Below are positions 7,942 through 15,761 of a stretch of DNA of 22,670 bases, piece by piece. The position numbers were made by a program, and so were the translations under genes. Each line of letters begins with the position of its first letter. Within the stretch, counting starts at the first letter, position 1. Origin of the DNA: Fen-1077 sp050014355. Its GTDB lineage: Bacteria; Chloroflexota; Dehalococcoidia; Dehalococcoidales; RBG-16-60-22. The DNA lies in contig JBEKDL010000027.1 in the NCBI GenBank assembly GCA_050014355.1, forward strand, positions 1-22,670, written 5' to 3'. The notes under the pieces were generated by a model that saw only the letters and a list, made by a program, of their open reading frames with translations, ran no database searches and was not told the DNA's origin.

Positions 7942-9249
7942 ATGCACATGCAGCAGGGTATTTCCGGGAATAAGCGGCCGCGTGTCTTCTTCGGCTGGTA
8001 CATCATCGGCCTGATGATTGTCAGCATGATGCTGGTATTCGGCATCAGGGCCTCGTTTTCTATTTTCTTCGAGCCTATCCTGGACTATTTCGACTGGTAT
8101 CGCGGCAGTACCGCCATCATGCTGTCGCTCAACATCTTCGTCTATGGTCTGGCCGCGCCGGTGGCTGGTATCCTGGTGGACCGCTGGAAAGCGCGTACTG
8201 TGGCGGTTTTGGGGATATTACTACTGTCCCTGTCCACAGGGGCCTGTTATTTTGCCAGCGCACTCTGGCATTTTTACTTCCTTTTCGGCGTGCTGGTGCC
8301 CATCGGTTCCGCCTTCTGCGCTTCACCCATTCTCAACGCGACGGTGATAAACTGGTTCGACAAGAGGCGGGGCATGGCCGTCGGCCTGGGGCAGTTGGGG
8401 GGCGGTTTGAGCTTTGTCTACACGTTGCTCATTGAGGCCGTGATTTCCCACTGGGACTGGCAGGTATCATTCCTGGTCATGGGGGGCTTGACTATCGTGG
8501 TCCTGCTCCCGCTGTATCTCCTCTTTTTCTATCACCGCCCGGAGGACAAAGGGCTGACGGCTTACGGCTCCGGTGAGCTATCCGATAACAGAGATATTAC
8601 AAAAGCTCATCAACCCGCGCGTGACTGGACGCTGGGGGCGGCCTTCAAGACGCGCCAGCTCTGGCTGCTGGTATTCACCGAGGTCTGCTTCTGGGGCCTG
8701 GGTAACTACATGGTGCTGGCCCATCAGGTCAAATTCGCCGAGGATGTAGGCTACAGCCCTATACTGGCGACCTCTATCTACGCGCTCTTCGGTTTTGTCT
8801 CCATCGCCGGGCAGATTTGCTCTTCCATATCCGACTCTATCGGACGCGAAAAGACCCTGACGATATCAACCGTTCTGGCCATCGGCGGACTGGTGGCATT
8901 GATGTCGGTCAGGAACACGTCTCAAATCTGGCTGCTTTATGTGTACGCCATCAGTTCTGGCTTCGCCACAGGGCTGTTTTCACCCGTGATTGTCGTGGGA
9001 TTGGCTGATATCTTCCGGGGCAGGAACATCGGTACAATATCGGCCATGTTAATGACCGGCATGGGCTTTGGCGGCGCCATCGGCCCCTGGCTCGGCGGCT
9101 ATATTTACGATAAAGTGGGCAGCTACATGATAGCTTTCACCATCGCTATCGTGGCTTTTGCGGTGGGTTGCGTCAGCTACTGGCTGGCCGCGCCGAGAAA
9201 GGCCGAAAGCCTGCGCGCCAGGCTAATGAAACCGCTTTTAAAAACGTGA
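7942..9249 (+). CDS. Major facilitator superfamily transporter (OFA/monocarboxylate-type)
   Basis: A 435-residue integral membrane protein with twelve predicted helices in two halves separated by a hydrophilic loop near residues 205-230. Features of the MFS are visible: DRWKARTVAVLG after helix 2 corresponds to motif A, and the repeated half has SDSIGREKTLT. The N-terminal FFGWYIIG and the helix-4 segment with GQLGGGLSF are like the oxalate/formate and monocarboxylate transporter groups, so an organic acid is a reasonable guess. The start is the ATG at 7942 or 7948; no strong ribosome-binding site is seen. It converges on the ferredoxin/flavoprotein pair, which may act on the transported compound. 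Substrate unproven. Confidence 0.9.
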   Translation: MHMQQGISGNKRPRVFFGWYIIGLMIVSMMLVFGIRASFSIFFEPILDYFDWYRGSTAIMLSLNIFVYGLAAPVAGILVDRWKARTVAVLGILLLSLSTGACYFASALWHFYFLFGVLVPIGSAFCASPILNATVINWFDKRRGMAVGLGQLGGGLSFVYTLLIEAVISHWDWQVSFLVMGGLTIVVLLPLYLLFFYHRPEDKGLTAYGSGELSDNRDITKAHQPARDWTLGAAFKTRQLWLLVFTEVCFWGLGNYMVLAHQVKFAEDVGYSPILATSIYALFGFVSIAGQICSSISDSIGREKTLTISTVLAIGGLVALMSVRNTSQIWLLYVYAISSGFATGLFSPVIVVGLADIFRGRNIGTISAMLMTGMGFGGAIGPWLGGYIYDKVGSYMIAFTIAIVAFAVGCVSYWLAAPRKAESLRARLMKPLLKT

Positions 9250-9259
9250 TAACGTAATT

Positions 9260-9287
9260 CTCCTCTCCCGCGTAGGGGGGAGATGAG
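9260..9287. terminator. Hairpin between convergent genes, possible weak bidirectional terminator
   Basis: TCTCCC at 9264-9269 pairs with GGGAGA at 9278-9283. CTC (9260-9262) can pair with GAG (9285-9287) across a single mismatch. There is no good T-run on either side, so terminator function is doubtful. Confidence 0.3.
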
Positions 9288-9297
9288 GGCAATTTCT

Positions 9298-9663
9298 CTA
9301 GTTACCCCCTGCCTTTTCTCCGCCAGACGGCGGGCGTTTATTCGGCGGGGGCGGGTTCTTCATGCCCAGGCGGAAATATTCTCCCGTGTCCTTGCGCTTC
9401 CAGTTCACCGAAATACGCTGCTGCGTGGGGTGGAGCAGCTTAATTGCCCCCGGCCGCGGGCATTCCTCGACACAGCCGCCGCAGTACCAGCACTCTTCGG
9501 GATAGACGACGATAGGCTGTTTTTTCTTTTCGGGGTTGGGCATCATGACGTCCGTGGGGCAAACATTAACGCAAGCGTTGCAGCCGATGCAGATTTGAGG
9601 ATTGAACTCAACCGCCTTGTTCGGCGTCGGCGGATTGGGTACGATGTAGGTTTTATCGCTCAT
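9298..9663 (-). CDS. Dicluster 4Fe-4S ferredoxin (AprB-like partner of the flavoprotein)
   Basis: A 121-residue soluble ferredoxin with two complete CxxCxxCxxxC sets: C25-C28-C31-C35 and C58-C61-C64-C68. The CIGCNACVNVCPTDVMMPNP segment and the second cluster CWYCGGCVEECPRPGAI are strongly like the beta subunit of adenylylsulfate reductase and its relatives. The C-terminus is proline- and lysine-rich and probably a flexible tail. It starts at the ATG at 9663 with GGGAGGT upstream, 40 bases after the flavoprotein stop, so the two are one transcription unit. It probably takes or gives electrons to the FAD subunit. True AprB is usually somewhat longer (about 150 residues), so I do not assign the gene symbol. 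Confidence 0.92.
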   Translation of the reverse strand: MSDKTYIVPNPPTPNKAVEFNPQICIGCNACVNVCPTDVMMPNPEKKKQPIVVYPEECWYCGGCVEECPRPGAIKLLHPTQQRISVNWKRKDTGEYFRLGMKNPPPPNKRPPSGGEKAGGN

Positions 9664-9703
9664 CTTCGTTTACCTCCCCTCTATAGATGTCGGTAATTCC
9701 AAA

Positions 9704-11704
9704 CTAGACCTTGCTGTAGCGCTGGTAGTTCTCCTCGAGGGAGGAGGCGTAAGGCGCCTTGAGATGAAAGTCCAGCGGCAGCTCCCTGACCATCACCTGG
9801 TCGTTTTCCTGCCGTATGGGCAGCAGCTTGTTCCATCCGGGCGGGTCCATCTGGGGGTAGTCCAGCCGGCGGAAATCCAGGATAGAGTTGCTCGCCTTAC
9901 GCTGCTGTGAGGCCTGCATTACCAGCTCTCCCATGGTTATCAGCGAGTGACATTCCAGCAGGCGTCCCAGCTCGTGAGGATTGGAGGCGTAAGCCGAGGC
10001 AAGCTCCGTGGTCTTGAGCTCGTTGAGCAATCTCAAGCCAAGGTTCAGTGTCAGCTCGTTCTTGTACGCGCCGCAGTAGTCCCGCATAATACGGGCGATG
10101 GCCACGTTGATTTCCTTCCAGCCGTTGCCTTCCCTGCTTTGCTTGAGGGCGGAATAGGCACGTTCCTTTTCCGCCTCGATTTGATGGCGGTCGGCGACCG
10201 GCTCGGGGGCGCTGCGGGCATACGCGGCGGCGTGCCTCCCCGCGTATCTCCCTGTGGTATGCGACTCGCCGTGGCATCCCCCGCCGAAGATGGTACCCCC
10301 GGCGGCGGCGTAAAGCCCTTCTAGGTTGGTCCTCAAGTTCCAGTCCAGCAGATACCCGCCGCCCCCCATGCTGCGGACGTTCGGCGGGGCATTGATGGGC
10401 GCGCCCCAGAAATTGGAATGCGCATACCCTTCCGGCGGCATCACCGGGGCTTGCAACATGTCTTTAGCGGGGTCGAAGCCGGCTTTAGTGTAAGTATCGT
10501 ATATCGGGATGCGGGTCTTGCCTTCATTGCCGACCATCATGCCAAAAATAGCCCACCGCTCCGGTGCCGGTAAACGCGTAAGGTCGGCGTATAGAGGCAG
10601 CTTGAACTCGCCCTTGCGGATACGTTCCACCAGGTCGTGGGCCAGGTCATTCTGGTTGTATTCCCGGAGGTAATTGGATATCCCTATCCCTATGCCCAGT
10701 ATGAATTTCTGCCCTTCCGCGGGCACGAAGCGCTGCATTACGGATTGCAGGTCCCGGCCGAAGGTGTCCATCCATGGCACCTCTTTGCCGTCGGCATCCA
10801 CTATGGGCGCGCCATGGTAGGTATTGCTCGTGCCGCCCATGCTGTAAGGCGCGTAGCCGAAACCGCTCAAGCGGTTATGGCCGGAGGCCTCCATGCAGAC
10901 GAATTCAGCCCCGGCGTTCCAGCCTATCGCCTGGCCGACCCCGGCGCTGTTCATATCACTCATCGAGCTCGAGGCGGTGATTTCCGGGGCGAACAAAGCG
11001 AGACGCCCGGCCCCGCCCGTGGCGATGATAGTAGCCTTTGCCCTGAAAACATAGAACTCCCCGGTACGCGCGTCTACCGCGGTCGCCCCTACGACCTTCG
11101 CCCCCTGCTTACCGCCCTCGGAAAGGAGGCTTGTGGTCGCCATGCGGTTATGGATATTCACCCCCAGCCGCTTTATTTCCTCGTACAATGCCGGCTTGAT
11201 GTTGTAGCCCCAGATACGGACAACATGCCGGTTTTGATAATCGTAAGCGAACATCAGCTTCGTCTTCTCGTCGCGGAAAGCGGCGCCCTTGAACTCGTCG
11301 TTAACATCGCGTATCTGGATGCCCATCTGCTCGCACTCCTGCAGGGTGTCCCAGCCTTCTTTGTTGATGATATAGCGGACGAGCGCGCTGGTATAGCCGT
11401 GCATGCTGTCGTAGCAGGCTCCGGTGTACATTTCCGGGGTCACCCTGGAACAGGGATTGGTGACGGCCCCGTGCCAGTGGTCGACACCAGCCCCGCCGCA
11501 GCCGCTGCGCTTGGCGTGACCCCTTTCCATCACGGCGACTTTTGCCCCCGCTCTGGCCGCGGCGATAGCGGCCCGGCAGCCGGCCACGCCCCCGCCGATA
11601 ACCAGCACGTCCGCAACCACTTCATTCACCTTGCCGTAGCGAATCAGGTACGGCCATTCGGGGAGGGAGCCTTTTTGTTGAACGTATTCGTGCCAGGTGG
11701 CCAT
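9704..11704 (-). CDS. FAD-dependent oxidoreductase, fumarate reductase/AprA-like flavoprotein
   Basis: A 666-residue member of the fumarate reductase/succinate dehydrogenase/adenylylsulfate reductase flavoprotein superfamily. The dinucleotide-binding motif VIGGGVAGCRAA begins near residue 35 and ends with an acidic residue (E60) that would hold the FAD ribose. ATGGAGR near residue 230 and the GGGCHGESHTTGRYAGRHAA segment near 475 are the later FAD-contacting elements. A helical C-terminal domain follows, as in SdhA and AprA. The ATG at 11704 has a strong AAGGAGG. Its co-transcribed ferredoxin is AprB-like. The rest of a sulfate-reduction pathway (Sat, QmoABC, Dsr) is not in the window, so an organic acid or other substrate is equally likely. 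Cytoplasmic; no signal peptide. Confidence 0.9.
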   Translation of the reverse strand: MATWHEYVQQKGSLPEWPYLIRYGKVNEVVADVLVIGGGVAGCRAAIAAARAGAKVAVMERGHAKRSGCGGAGVDHWHGAVTNPCSRVTPEMYTGACYDSMHGYTSALVRYIINKEGWDTLQECEQMGIQIRDVNDEFKGAAFRDEKTKLMFAYDYQNRHVVRIWGYNIKPALYEEIKRLGVNIHNRMATTSLLSEGGKQGAKVVGATAVDARTGEFYVFRAKATIIATGGAGRLALFAPEITASSSMSDMNSAGVGQAIGWNAGAEFVCMEASGHNRLSGFGYAPYSMGGTSNTYHGAPIVDADGKEVPWMDTFGRDLQSVMQRFVPAEGQKFILGIGIGISNYLREYNQNDLAHDLVERIRKGEFKLPLYADLTRLPAPERWAIFGMMVGNEGKTRIPIYDTYTKAGFDPAKDMLQAPVMPPEGYAHSNFWGAPINAPPNVRSMGGGGYLLDWNLRTNLEGLYAAAGGTIFGGGCHGESHTTGRYAGRHAAAYARSAPEPVADRHQIEAEKERAYSALKQSREGNGWKEINVAIARIMRDYCGAYKNELTLNLGLRLLNELKTTELASAYASNPHELGRLLECHSLITMGELVMQASQQRKASNSILDFRRLDYPQMDPPGWNKLLPIRQENDQVMVRELPLDFHLKAPYASSLEENYQRYSKV

Positions 11705-11793
11705 TGTTTTATCCTCCTTTTTAACGCATTTCTATATCAGGACTTGAAGAGCGTTATTAGGATATCAAAAAACCCGCGGAAAAACAATTCTCC

Positions 11794-11822
11794 TTGATAC
11801 TTGTCATAATATGGTGTAAAAT
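11794..11822 (+). promoter_or_regulatory. Strong sigma-70-type promoter upstream of the GGQHR protein
   Basis: TTGATA at 11794-11799 and TAAAAT at 11817-11822 are separated by exactly 17 bp, each one or two bases off consensus. Transcription would start about 40 bases before the ATG at 11869. Confidence 0.6.
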
Positions 11823-11868
11823 ATTCCTATCCCGGATGAAATCAAATGACCGGAAATGGAGTGTAAAA

Positions 11869-13137
11869 ATGGAAATCAGTTTTGACAAAAACGCCACGAA
11901 AAACGCCGAGGTGGAAAAGACCGTCCGCGAGTTCCTGGCAGAGGTCGACACTATGGAGCAGGCCAAGGATATGCCCATCGTGATTTTCCAGGACGGCGTC
12001 AAGAAAAGCTACTATATCCGCTGCGCGGTCACGGGAGAAACAATGTCCGGGAAGGTAAGCCTGGACGCCCGGCTCAACCCGCAGACCGGCGAGACTTTCC
12101 GTGACAACCGCGAGATACTGATGACCCATAATACTTTCCTCCGCATGAAGTCCGATGCGCTGAACCAGCGTGAATTTAATGATATCATCGCCGAATATAT
12201 CAAATCTTACACGCCGGAGAAGCCGCTGAAAATCTGGGGAGGCCAGCATCGCTCCCGGGCGACTATCGATGCCTACAAGGAGAAAAAAGTATCGAGGTAC
12301 CACGGGTTCCGTGTCTATGTCGGCCTCTCCAAAGAGCAGCGGACCGAGCTTGCCTTAATCTCGAACACCAGCATCGCTGTCTCCAATGACCTGTTCGACC
12401 GGCAGATGGAAGAGACTTACATGGGCCCGAATTTACGGCGCTGGTGCGTAAAGGTCGGCCTGCTCAAGCAGGGCGAGGACTTCCCGGACGTGGGTGCTCA
12501 CGCCGAAAGGATTACCACCCAGGGCGCCCGCAGCTTTGTCGTGAGCTATTTCAAGGGCAGGCAGGCGGGCGAGCAGATAGCTGAAGAACAGCTCGATAAT
12601 AACGTTTATGAACCGTATTTATGCCAGACGGGCATCACCTTGGACGAGGAGTACCATCTGCTCACGGAAAAGATGGGGAGTGAGCTGTGGACGGACAAAG
12701 GACTGATGGACGCGGGCAAGGCCTTCGCCCGTCTTCACAAAACGCAGTACGATGCGATTAGGAAAAGCAAGAGCAACTACAGAGTCTTCCGCATGAAAGC
12801 GGTGTCCCCGTCGGTACTGACAGCGTGGAGCTACGTCGCCGGCCTTCTCCAGTCGCACGCGAAGCGCCTGCAGGTACACCTGACGGTCCCCCAGCCGCCC
12901 AAAGGCGCCCCCGACCCCCTTAATGCCGAGGAGATGGCCAATTTCAGATATTATCAGGATGTGGATTCTTCCCGCGGCCTGGGCACGCGCTCTATCATGA
13001 AGGACCGCCAGAGGATGGCGCAGGTGTTCCTGGCCAGAAGCATGGACCCGGAAGCCACGCTTGAAAAGAGACTACTCAACCAGGCGGTCAACCAGGCCAC
13101 CGCGCTGCGGTTCTTCAGCAAGGGTTATACGGCGTAA
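11869..13137 (+). CDS. Uncharacterised protein with a DGQHR/ParB-like GGQHR motif
   Basis: A 422-residue cytoplasmic protein I cannot assign to a named function. Residues 124-130 read GGQHRSR, resembling the DGQHR motif of DndB-like proteins and the GERRxRA motif of ParB/sulfiredoxin-fold proteins, which bind nucleotide or DNA. Before it lie a conserved-looking domain (about 36-115) and after it a mostly helical, basic C-terminal half. The start is the ATG at 11869, chosen because GGAG lies at 11858-11861 and a good promoter ends at 11822; the upstream ATG at 11794 falls inside that promoter. It is a single-gene unit, divergent from the flavoprotein and convergent with the flavodoxin-fold gene. 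No restriction, phosphorothioation or partition genes are nearby, so it is an orphan here. Confidence 0.8.
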   Translation: MEISFDKNATKNAEVEKTVREFLAEVDTMEQAKDMPIVIFQDGVKKSYYIRCAVTGETMSGKVSLDARLNPQTGETFRDNREILMTHNTFLRMKSDALNQREFNDIIAEYIKSYTPEKPLKIWGGQHRSRATIDAYKEKKVSRYHGFRVYVGLSKEQRTELALISNTSIAVSNDLFDRQMEETYMGPNLRRWCVKVGLLKQGEDFPDVGAHAERITTQGARSFVVSYFKGRQAGEQIAEEQLDNNVYEPYLCQTGITLDEEYHLLTEKMGSELWTDKGLMDAGKAFARLHKTQYDAIRKSKSNYRVFRMKAVSPSVLTAWSYVAGLLQSHAKRLQVHLTVPQPPKGAPDPLNAEEMANFRYYQDVDSSRGLGTRSIMKDRQRMAQVFLARSMDPEATLEKRLLNQAVNQATALRFFSKGYTA

Positions 13138-13172
13138 GATAGCGCAATTACATCCGGACTATTTGGCCGGTT

Positions 13173-13709
13173 TTACGGGCTTACTAACTTACGGGCCAGC
13201 CGGGCCAGCCGTTTATCAAGGCCGGGCACCCTGGCCGCGTCTCCGGGGTTTTTAGCCAGGACGGTAACACTGCCTATCCAGCGCATCTTACATAGTGACG
13301 CGTAGCCTTTTAAATTCCGCATCGTCTGCCCGATGCCCTCTTCCGCTACTGCCAGGCCGGCGATACGCTTTCCTTCCAGTCTCGGCCAGATGGCGCAGGT
13401 ACGGTCGAGGAAAACCTTGAGCAACCCGGAAAGCATTTCCATATATCCGGGTGTCGCTAGGACAATAGCATCGGCTGATATCAACCTCGGGTATAAGGCC
13501 GCCATATCATCTTTGATGATGCAGTCTCCCTTCCGCTCTTTCCCGCCCTTTTCACAGGTCAAACATCCCCGGCACATCTTAACGTCCATCTTCCGCAGGA
13601 GCAACAATTCCGCCTCGGCCCCGCATTGTTTTATCTCGTCGAGCAGCCTGCTCAACATCCACTCCGTATTTCCCTTCCGCGGCGACCCGCATACCCCGAT
13701 GACTTTCAT
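13173..13709 (-). CDS. Flavodoxin-fold NAD(P)H-dependent FMN reductase, iron-sulfur-flavoprotein-like
   Basis: A 178-residue flavodoxin-like protein. MKVIGVCGSPRKGNTE at the start is the FMN phosphate-binding loop of the NADPH-dependent FMN reductase family, and VLATPGYMEMLSGLLKVFLDR is the second flavin-contacting segment. Cysteines C46-C49-C52 and C63 form a compact group like that of iron-sulfur flavoproteins, so a 4Fe-4S cluster next to FMN is possible. The ATG at 13709 was chosen because GAGGAG lies just upstream; ten more in-frame residues exist up to 13739 but do not match the family. It converges with the GGQHR gene and diverges from rsmE. Likely a redox enzyme of the cytoplasm, partner unknown. 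Confidence 0.9.
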   Translation of the reverse strand: MKVIGVCGSPRKGNTEWMLSRLLDEIKQCGAEAELLLLRKMDVKMCRGCLTCEKGGKERKGDCIIKDDMAALYPRLISADAIVLATPGYMEMLSGLLKVFLDRTCAIWPRLEGKRIAGLAVAEEGIGQTMRNLKGYASLCKMRWIGSVTVLAKNPGDAARVPGLDKRLARLARKLVSP

Positions 13710-13793
13710 CTTCGCTCCTCTAAGCTGATTAGTTAGCAATCGCTATTATTCTACACCGATGGCGGGAAATTAATAAATACGGGTAGGCCTTCT

Positions 13794-13823
13794 TTGACCT
13801 GGAGCTGTCCCGTATCTTACAAT
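13794..13823 (+). promoter_or_regulatory. Likely sigma-70-type promoter of rsmE
   Basis: TTGACC at 13794-13799 and TACAAT at 13818-13823 are each one base off consensus, with an 18-bp spacer. They lie about 50 bases before the rsmE ATG. No clear ribosome-binding site follows. Confidence 0.55.
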
Positions 13824-13871
13824 TGAAACAACTCGATGATAATGAAAAGTCCCGGGGCCGGTTTTTAAAAA

Positions 13872-14597
13872 ATGCACCGCTTCTACGTCGACCGGATAAA
13901 CGGCGATACTGTCGCGATTACGGATGCCGCACAGTTCCACCACCTTAAAAATGTGCTGCGTCTGAAAATCGGTGAGCGCTTAGCCGTATTCGATAGCGAT
14001 GGTAATGAATATGCCGGCGCTGTCACTGCCATCGAGAGAAAACAGGCGGTAATTAAGGTGACAGCCCCGCAGCCACTTCTCAGCCGTCAGGTTAAGCTCA
14101 CTCTCGCCTGCGCTATCCCTAAAGGCGACCGGATGGACGATATCATCGACCAGCTTACGCAGCTTGGCGTCGAGCGCGTTATCCCCATGTGGACGGAGAG
14201 GGTCGTGGTCAAGCTGGACGAGGTTAAAAAAGCATCCAGATTGAAACGCTGGCGTACCATCGTGCAAAACGCCGCCCGGCAAAGCCAGAGAAACAGCCTG
14301 CCGGTTATCGAGCCGGTCACCAGCCTAGCCGAAGTCATCGCTAAATCAGGAGATTTTGACCTTAAGCTGATACCGCATTTGTCCGGCGAAAGAAAGCTGA
14401 TAAAAGATGTACTTATTGCCGCCAAGCTAACCAATATTTTAGTCCTCGTCGGCCCGGAAGGCGATTTTACGCCGGAGGAAGTCGGGCAGGCTCTCGATGC
14501 GGGCTTTATCCCGGTGTCTCTTGGGAATACCGTTTTACGCGTCGCCACGGCAGCGGTGGCCGTCGCCAGCTATCTCAAATTTTCCCTGGGCGAATAG
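13872..14597 (+). CDS. rsmE: 16S rRNA (uracil1498-N3)-methyltransferase RsmE
   Basis: A 241-residue SPOUT-class methyltransferase that methylates N3 of U1498 in 16S rRNA using S-adenosylmethionine. The N-terminal PUA-like domain has HHLKNVLRLKIGE at residues 23-35. The C-terminal knot region has VGPEGDFTPEE at 193-203 and SLGNTVLRVATA at 216-227, the hallmark SAM-binding knot. Length is normal. The ATG at 13872 lacks a good ribosome-binding site, but the first residues MHRFYV match the family exactly. Its stop is only 3 bases from the end of the convergent lipoprotein gene. Identification secure. Confidence 0.96.
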   Translation: MHRFYVDRINGDTVAITDAAQFHHLKNVLRLKIGERLAVFDSDGNEYAGAVTAIERKQAVIKVTAPQPLLSRQVKLTLACAIPKGDRMDDIIDQLTQLGVERVIPMWTERVVVKLDEVKKASRLKRWRTIVQNAARQSQRNSLPVIEPVTSLAEVIAKSGDFDLKLIPHLSGERKLIKDVLIAAKLTNILVLVGPEGDFTPEEVGQALDAGFIPVSLGNTVLRVATAAVAVASYLKFSLGE

Positions 14598-14600
14598 GAT

Positions 14601-15044
14601 TTATTGTCTGTTTCCCGTGACCGTCATAATCAGCCGGTAATCGCTCCGCGCTATGGTCTTTCCCGCGGTGGGATAGGGTTCGACCCGGAAGGCTATCGTG
14701 TGCCCATCGAAGTCCTGTGTGGAAAGCTGGCTGGTAAGGCCCGGCTGGGTAAGTTTGAGCTTTAACAGGGATGCGCCGGGCCTGGTTATTTCAACAGTAC
14801 AGCTGACTTCACCGGCCCAGATGCAGGTTACGTTTTGGGGGCAGCGGCTATCCGAGGTGACATCGATGAATTTAATGGTGATATTCTCGCTTGAAATCGC
14901 GGCGCTTTGCCCGATAGACAAGGTGAATTCCCGCCCCGGGGGCACTTCATTTTTCGGGGCTTTAGCGCAGGCCGAAAGCACCGACGCCGGTAAAATAATG
15001 GCCAGGGCTATGATGGTAACCTGAAAGATTTTATTTCGGTGCAC
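14601..15044 (-). CDS. Small secreted lipoprotein of unknown function
   Basis: A 147-residue protein with a lipoprotein signal: positively charged start, a hydrophobic run (residues 8-22) and a lipobox LSAC with C26 as the lipidated cysteine. The mature part is a single beta-rich domain with a conserved-looking CPQNVTCIWAGEVSC segment whose three cysteines could form a disulfide outside the cell; I have seen this RCP...C.WAG pattern in small secreted proteins without function. Start is GTG at 15044, supported by AAGGAG on the minus strand six bases upstream; no nearby ATG is in frame. It converges with rsmE. Function not recognised. Confidence 0.8.
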   Translation of the reverse strand: MHRNKIFQVTIIALAIILPASVLSACAKAPKNEVPPGREFTLSIGQSAAISSENITIKFIDVTSDSRCPQNVTCIWAGEVSCTVEITRPGASLLKLKLTQPGLTSQLSTQDFDGHTIAFRVEPYPTAGKTIARSDYRLIMTVTGNRQ

Positions 15045-15761
15045 GCCATTCTCCTTGGGTGATGACTCGTGTCTCTATATTATGCCCGCCGCGCTTGAAA
15101 AATCACAAAATCTGCCTGCGAATTGTTACAAATCTATGACATTTTTTAGTCAGAGTTTTATTCGCCCTTCGGAAAAAATAAGGCCATCGACTTTTCAAAT
15201 AGCGTCGGGGAATTCCAGGCACCCACGAAATGAGGATTGACTATGGTAGCCCATTTTATTTTACGTTGACAAAGTTTAAAAATAGGGCGAAAATTACAGG
15301 AATATTGAATGAACATAGTATGAAAATGGTTAGAATCTGGTAAAAAGATTGAGACCGGGCAAGGCACCCAGAAAACCAACAGGAACCAACAATAAACCCA
15401 GCGCTAACATGTTCAGCATTGGCAAAGCACCCTAGATATAATAACTTATGTGATTTACTTTTACTATTAAACCTGAATGCAGCAGGAGGGCCGAAGATGG
15501 GAGTTTTACCCGGCTTTGGTTGCCTACCACTGGAACGGTGATGAAGTGGAGCCGGGGTGATAATACGCAGAACTTTTGAACTTTCCTTCAGTCTGAAATC
15601 ATAATTGTTCAATTGGGCTGTTTGCTTAGGACCGAACATTCAAAGCAATTGCTATCGCGGGTGGACTTGTGCCCGGCCAACTTAACGAGGATTTCTTTTA
15701 AATAAGCGTCAGTCTCTATTCAGACTAAGGGAACCCGGTTTCCACGCGGGATTTCACCAGC
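15045..15761. other. 717-base region without a convincing gene
   Basis: Next to the lipoprotein gene there is a plausible minus-strand promoter (15079-15108). The rest is A/T-rich and holds open frames of up to 127 codons on the minus strand (15256-15639) that lack ribosome-binding sites and look like random composition. A 29-codon hydrophobic frame lies at 15330-15419 (minus). A 5-bp hairpin AGTCT/AGACT at 15711-15726 lies just after the last gene of the minus-strand array but has no T-run. No tRNA, riboswitch or insertion sequence was recognised. It marks the border between housekeeping genes and the TIR array. Confidence 0.6.
15079..15108 (-). promoter_or_regulatory. Possible promoter of the lipoprotein gene
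   Basis: Read on the minus strand: TTGTGA (15103-15108), an 18-bp spacer and CATAAT (15079-15084), about 35 bases upstream of the GTG start. The -35 matches four of six bases and the -10 five of six. Confidence 0.45.

Noticed and set aside
10637..11797. 386-codon open frame on the plus strand opposite the flavoprotein gene
   Set aside because: It is a shadow of a GC-rich coding strand: the minus-strand frame has clear FAD motifs and a strong ribosome-binding site, while this one matches nothing.
15256..15639. 127-codon minus-strand frame in the gap
   Set aside because: No ribosome-binding site, no domain-like sequence, uneven composition; overlapped by other equally poor frames.
15711..15726. 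Hairpin AGTCT/AGACT as terminator of the TIR array
   Set aside because: Only a 5-bp stem and no T-run on the minus strand after it; too weak to call.
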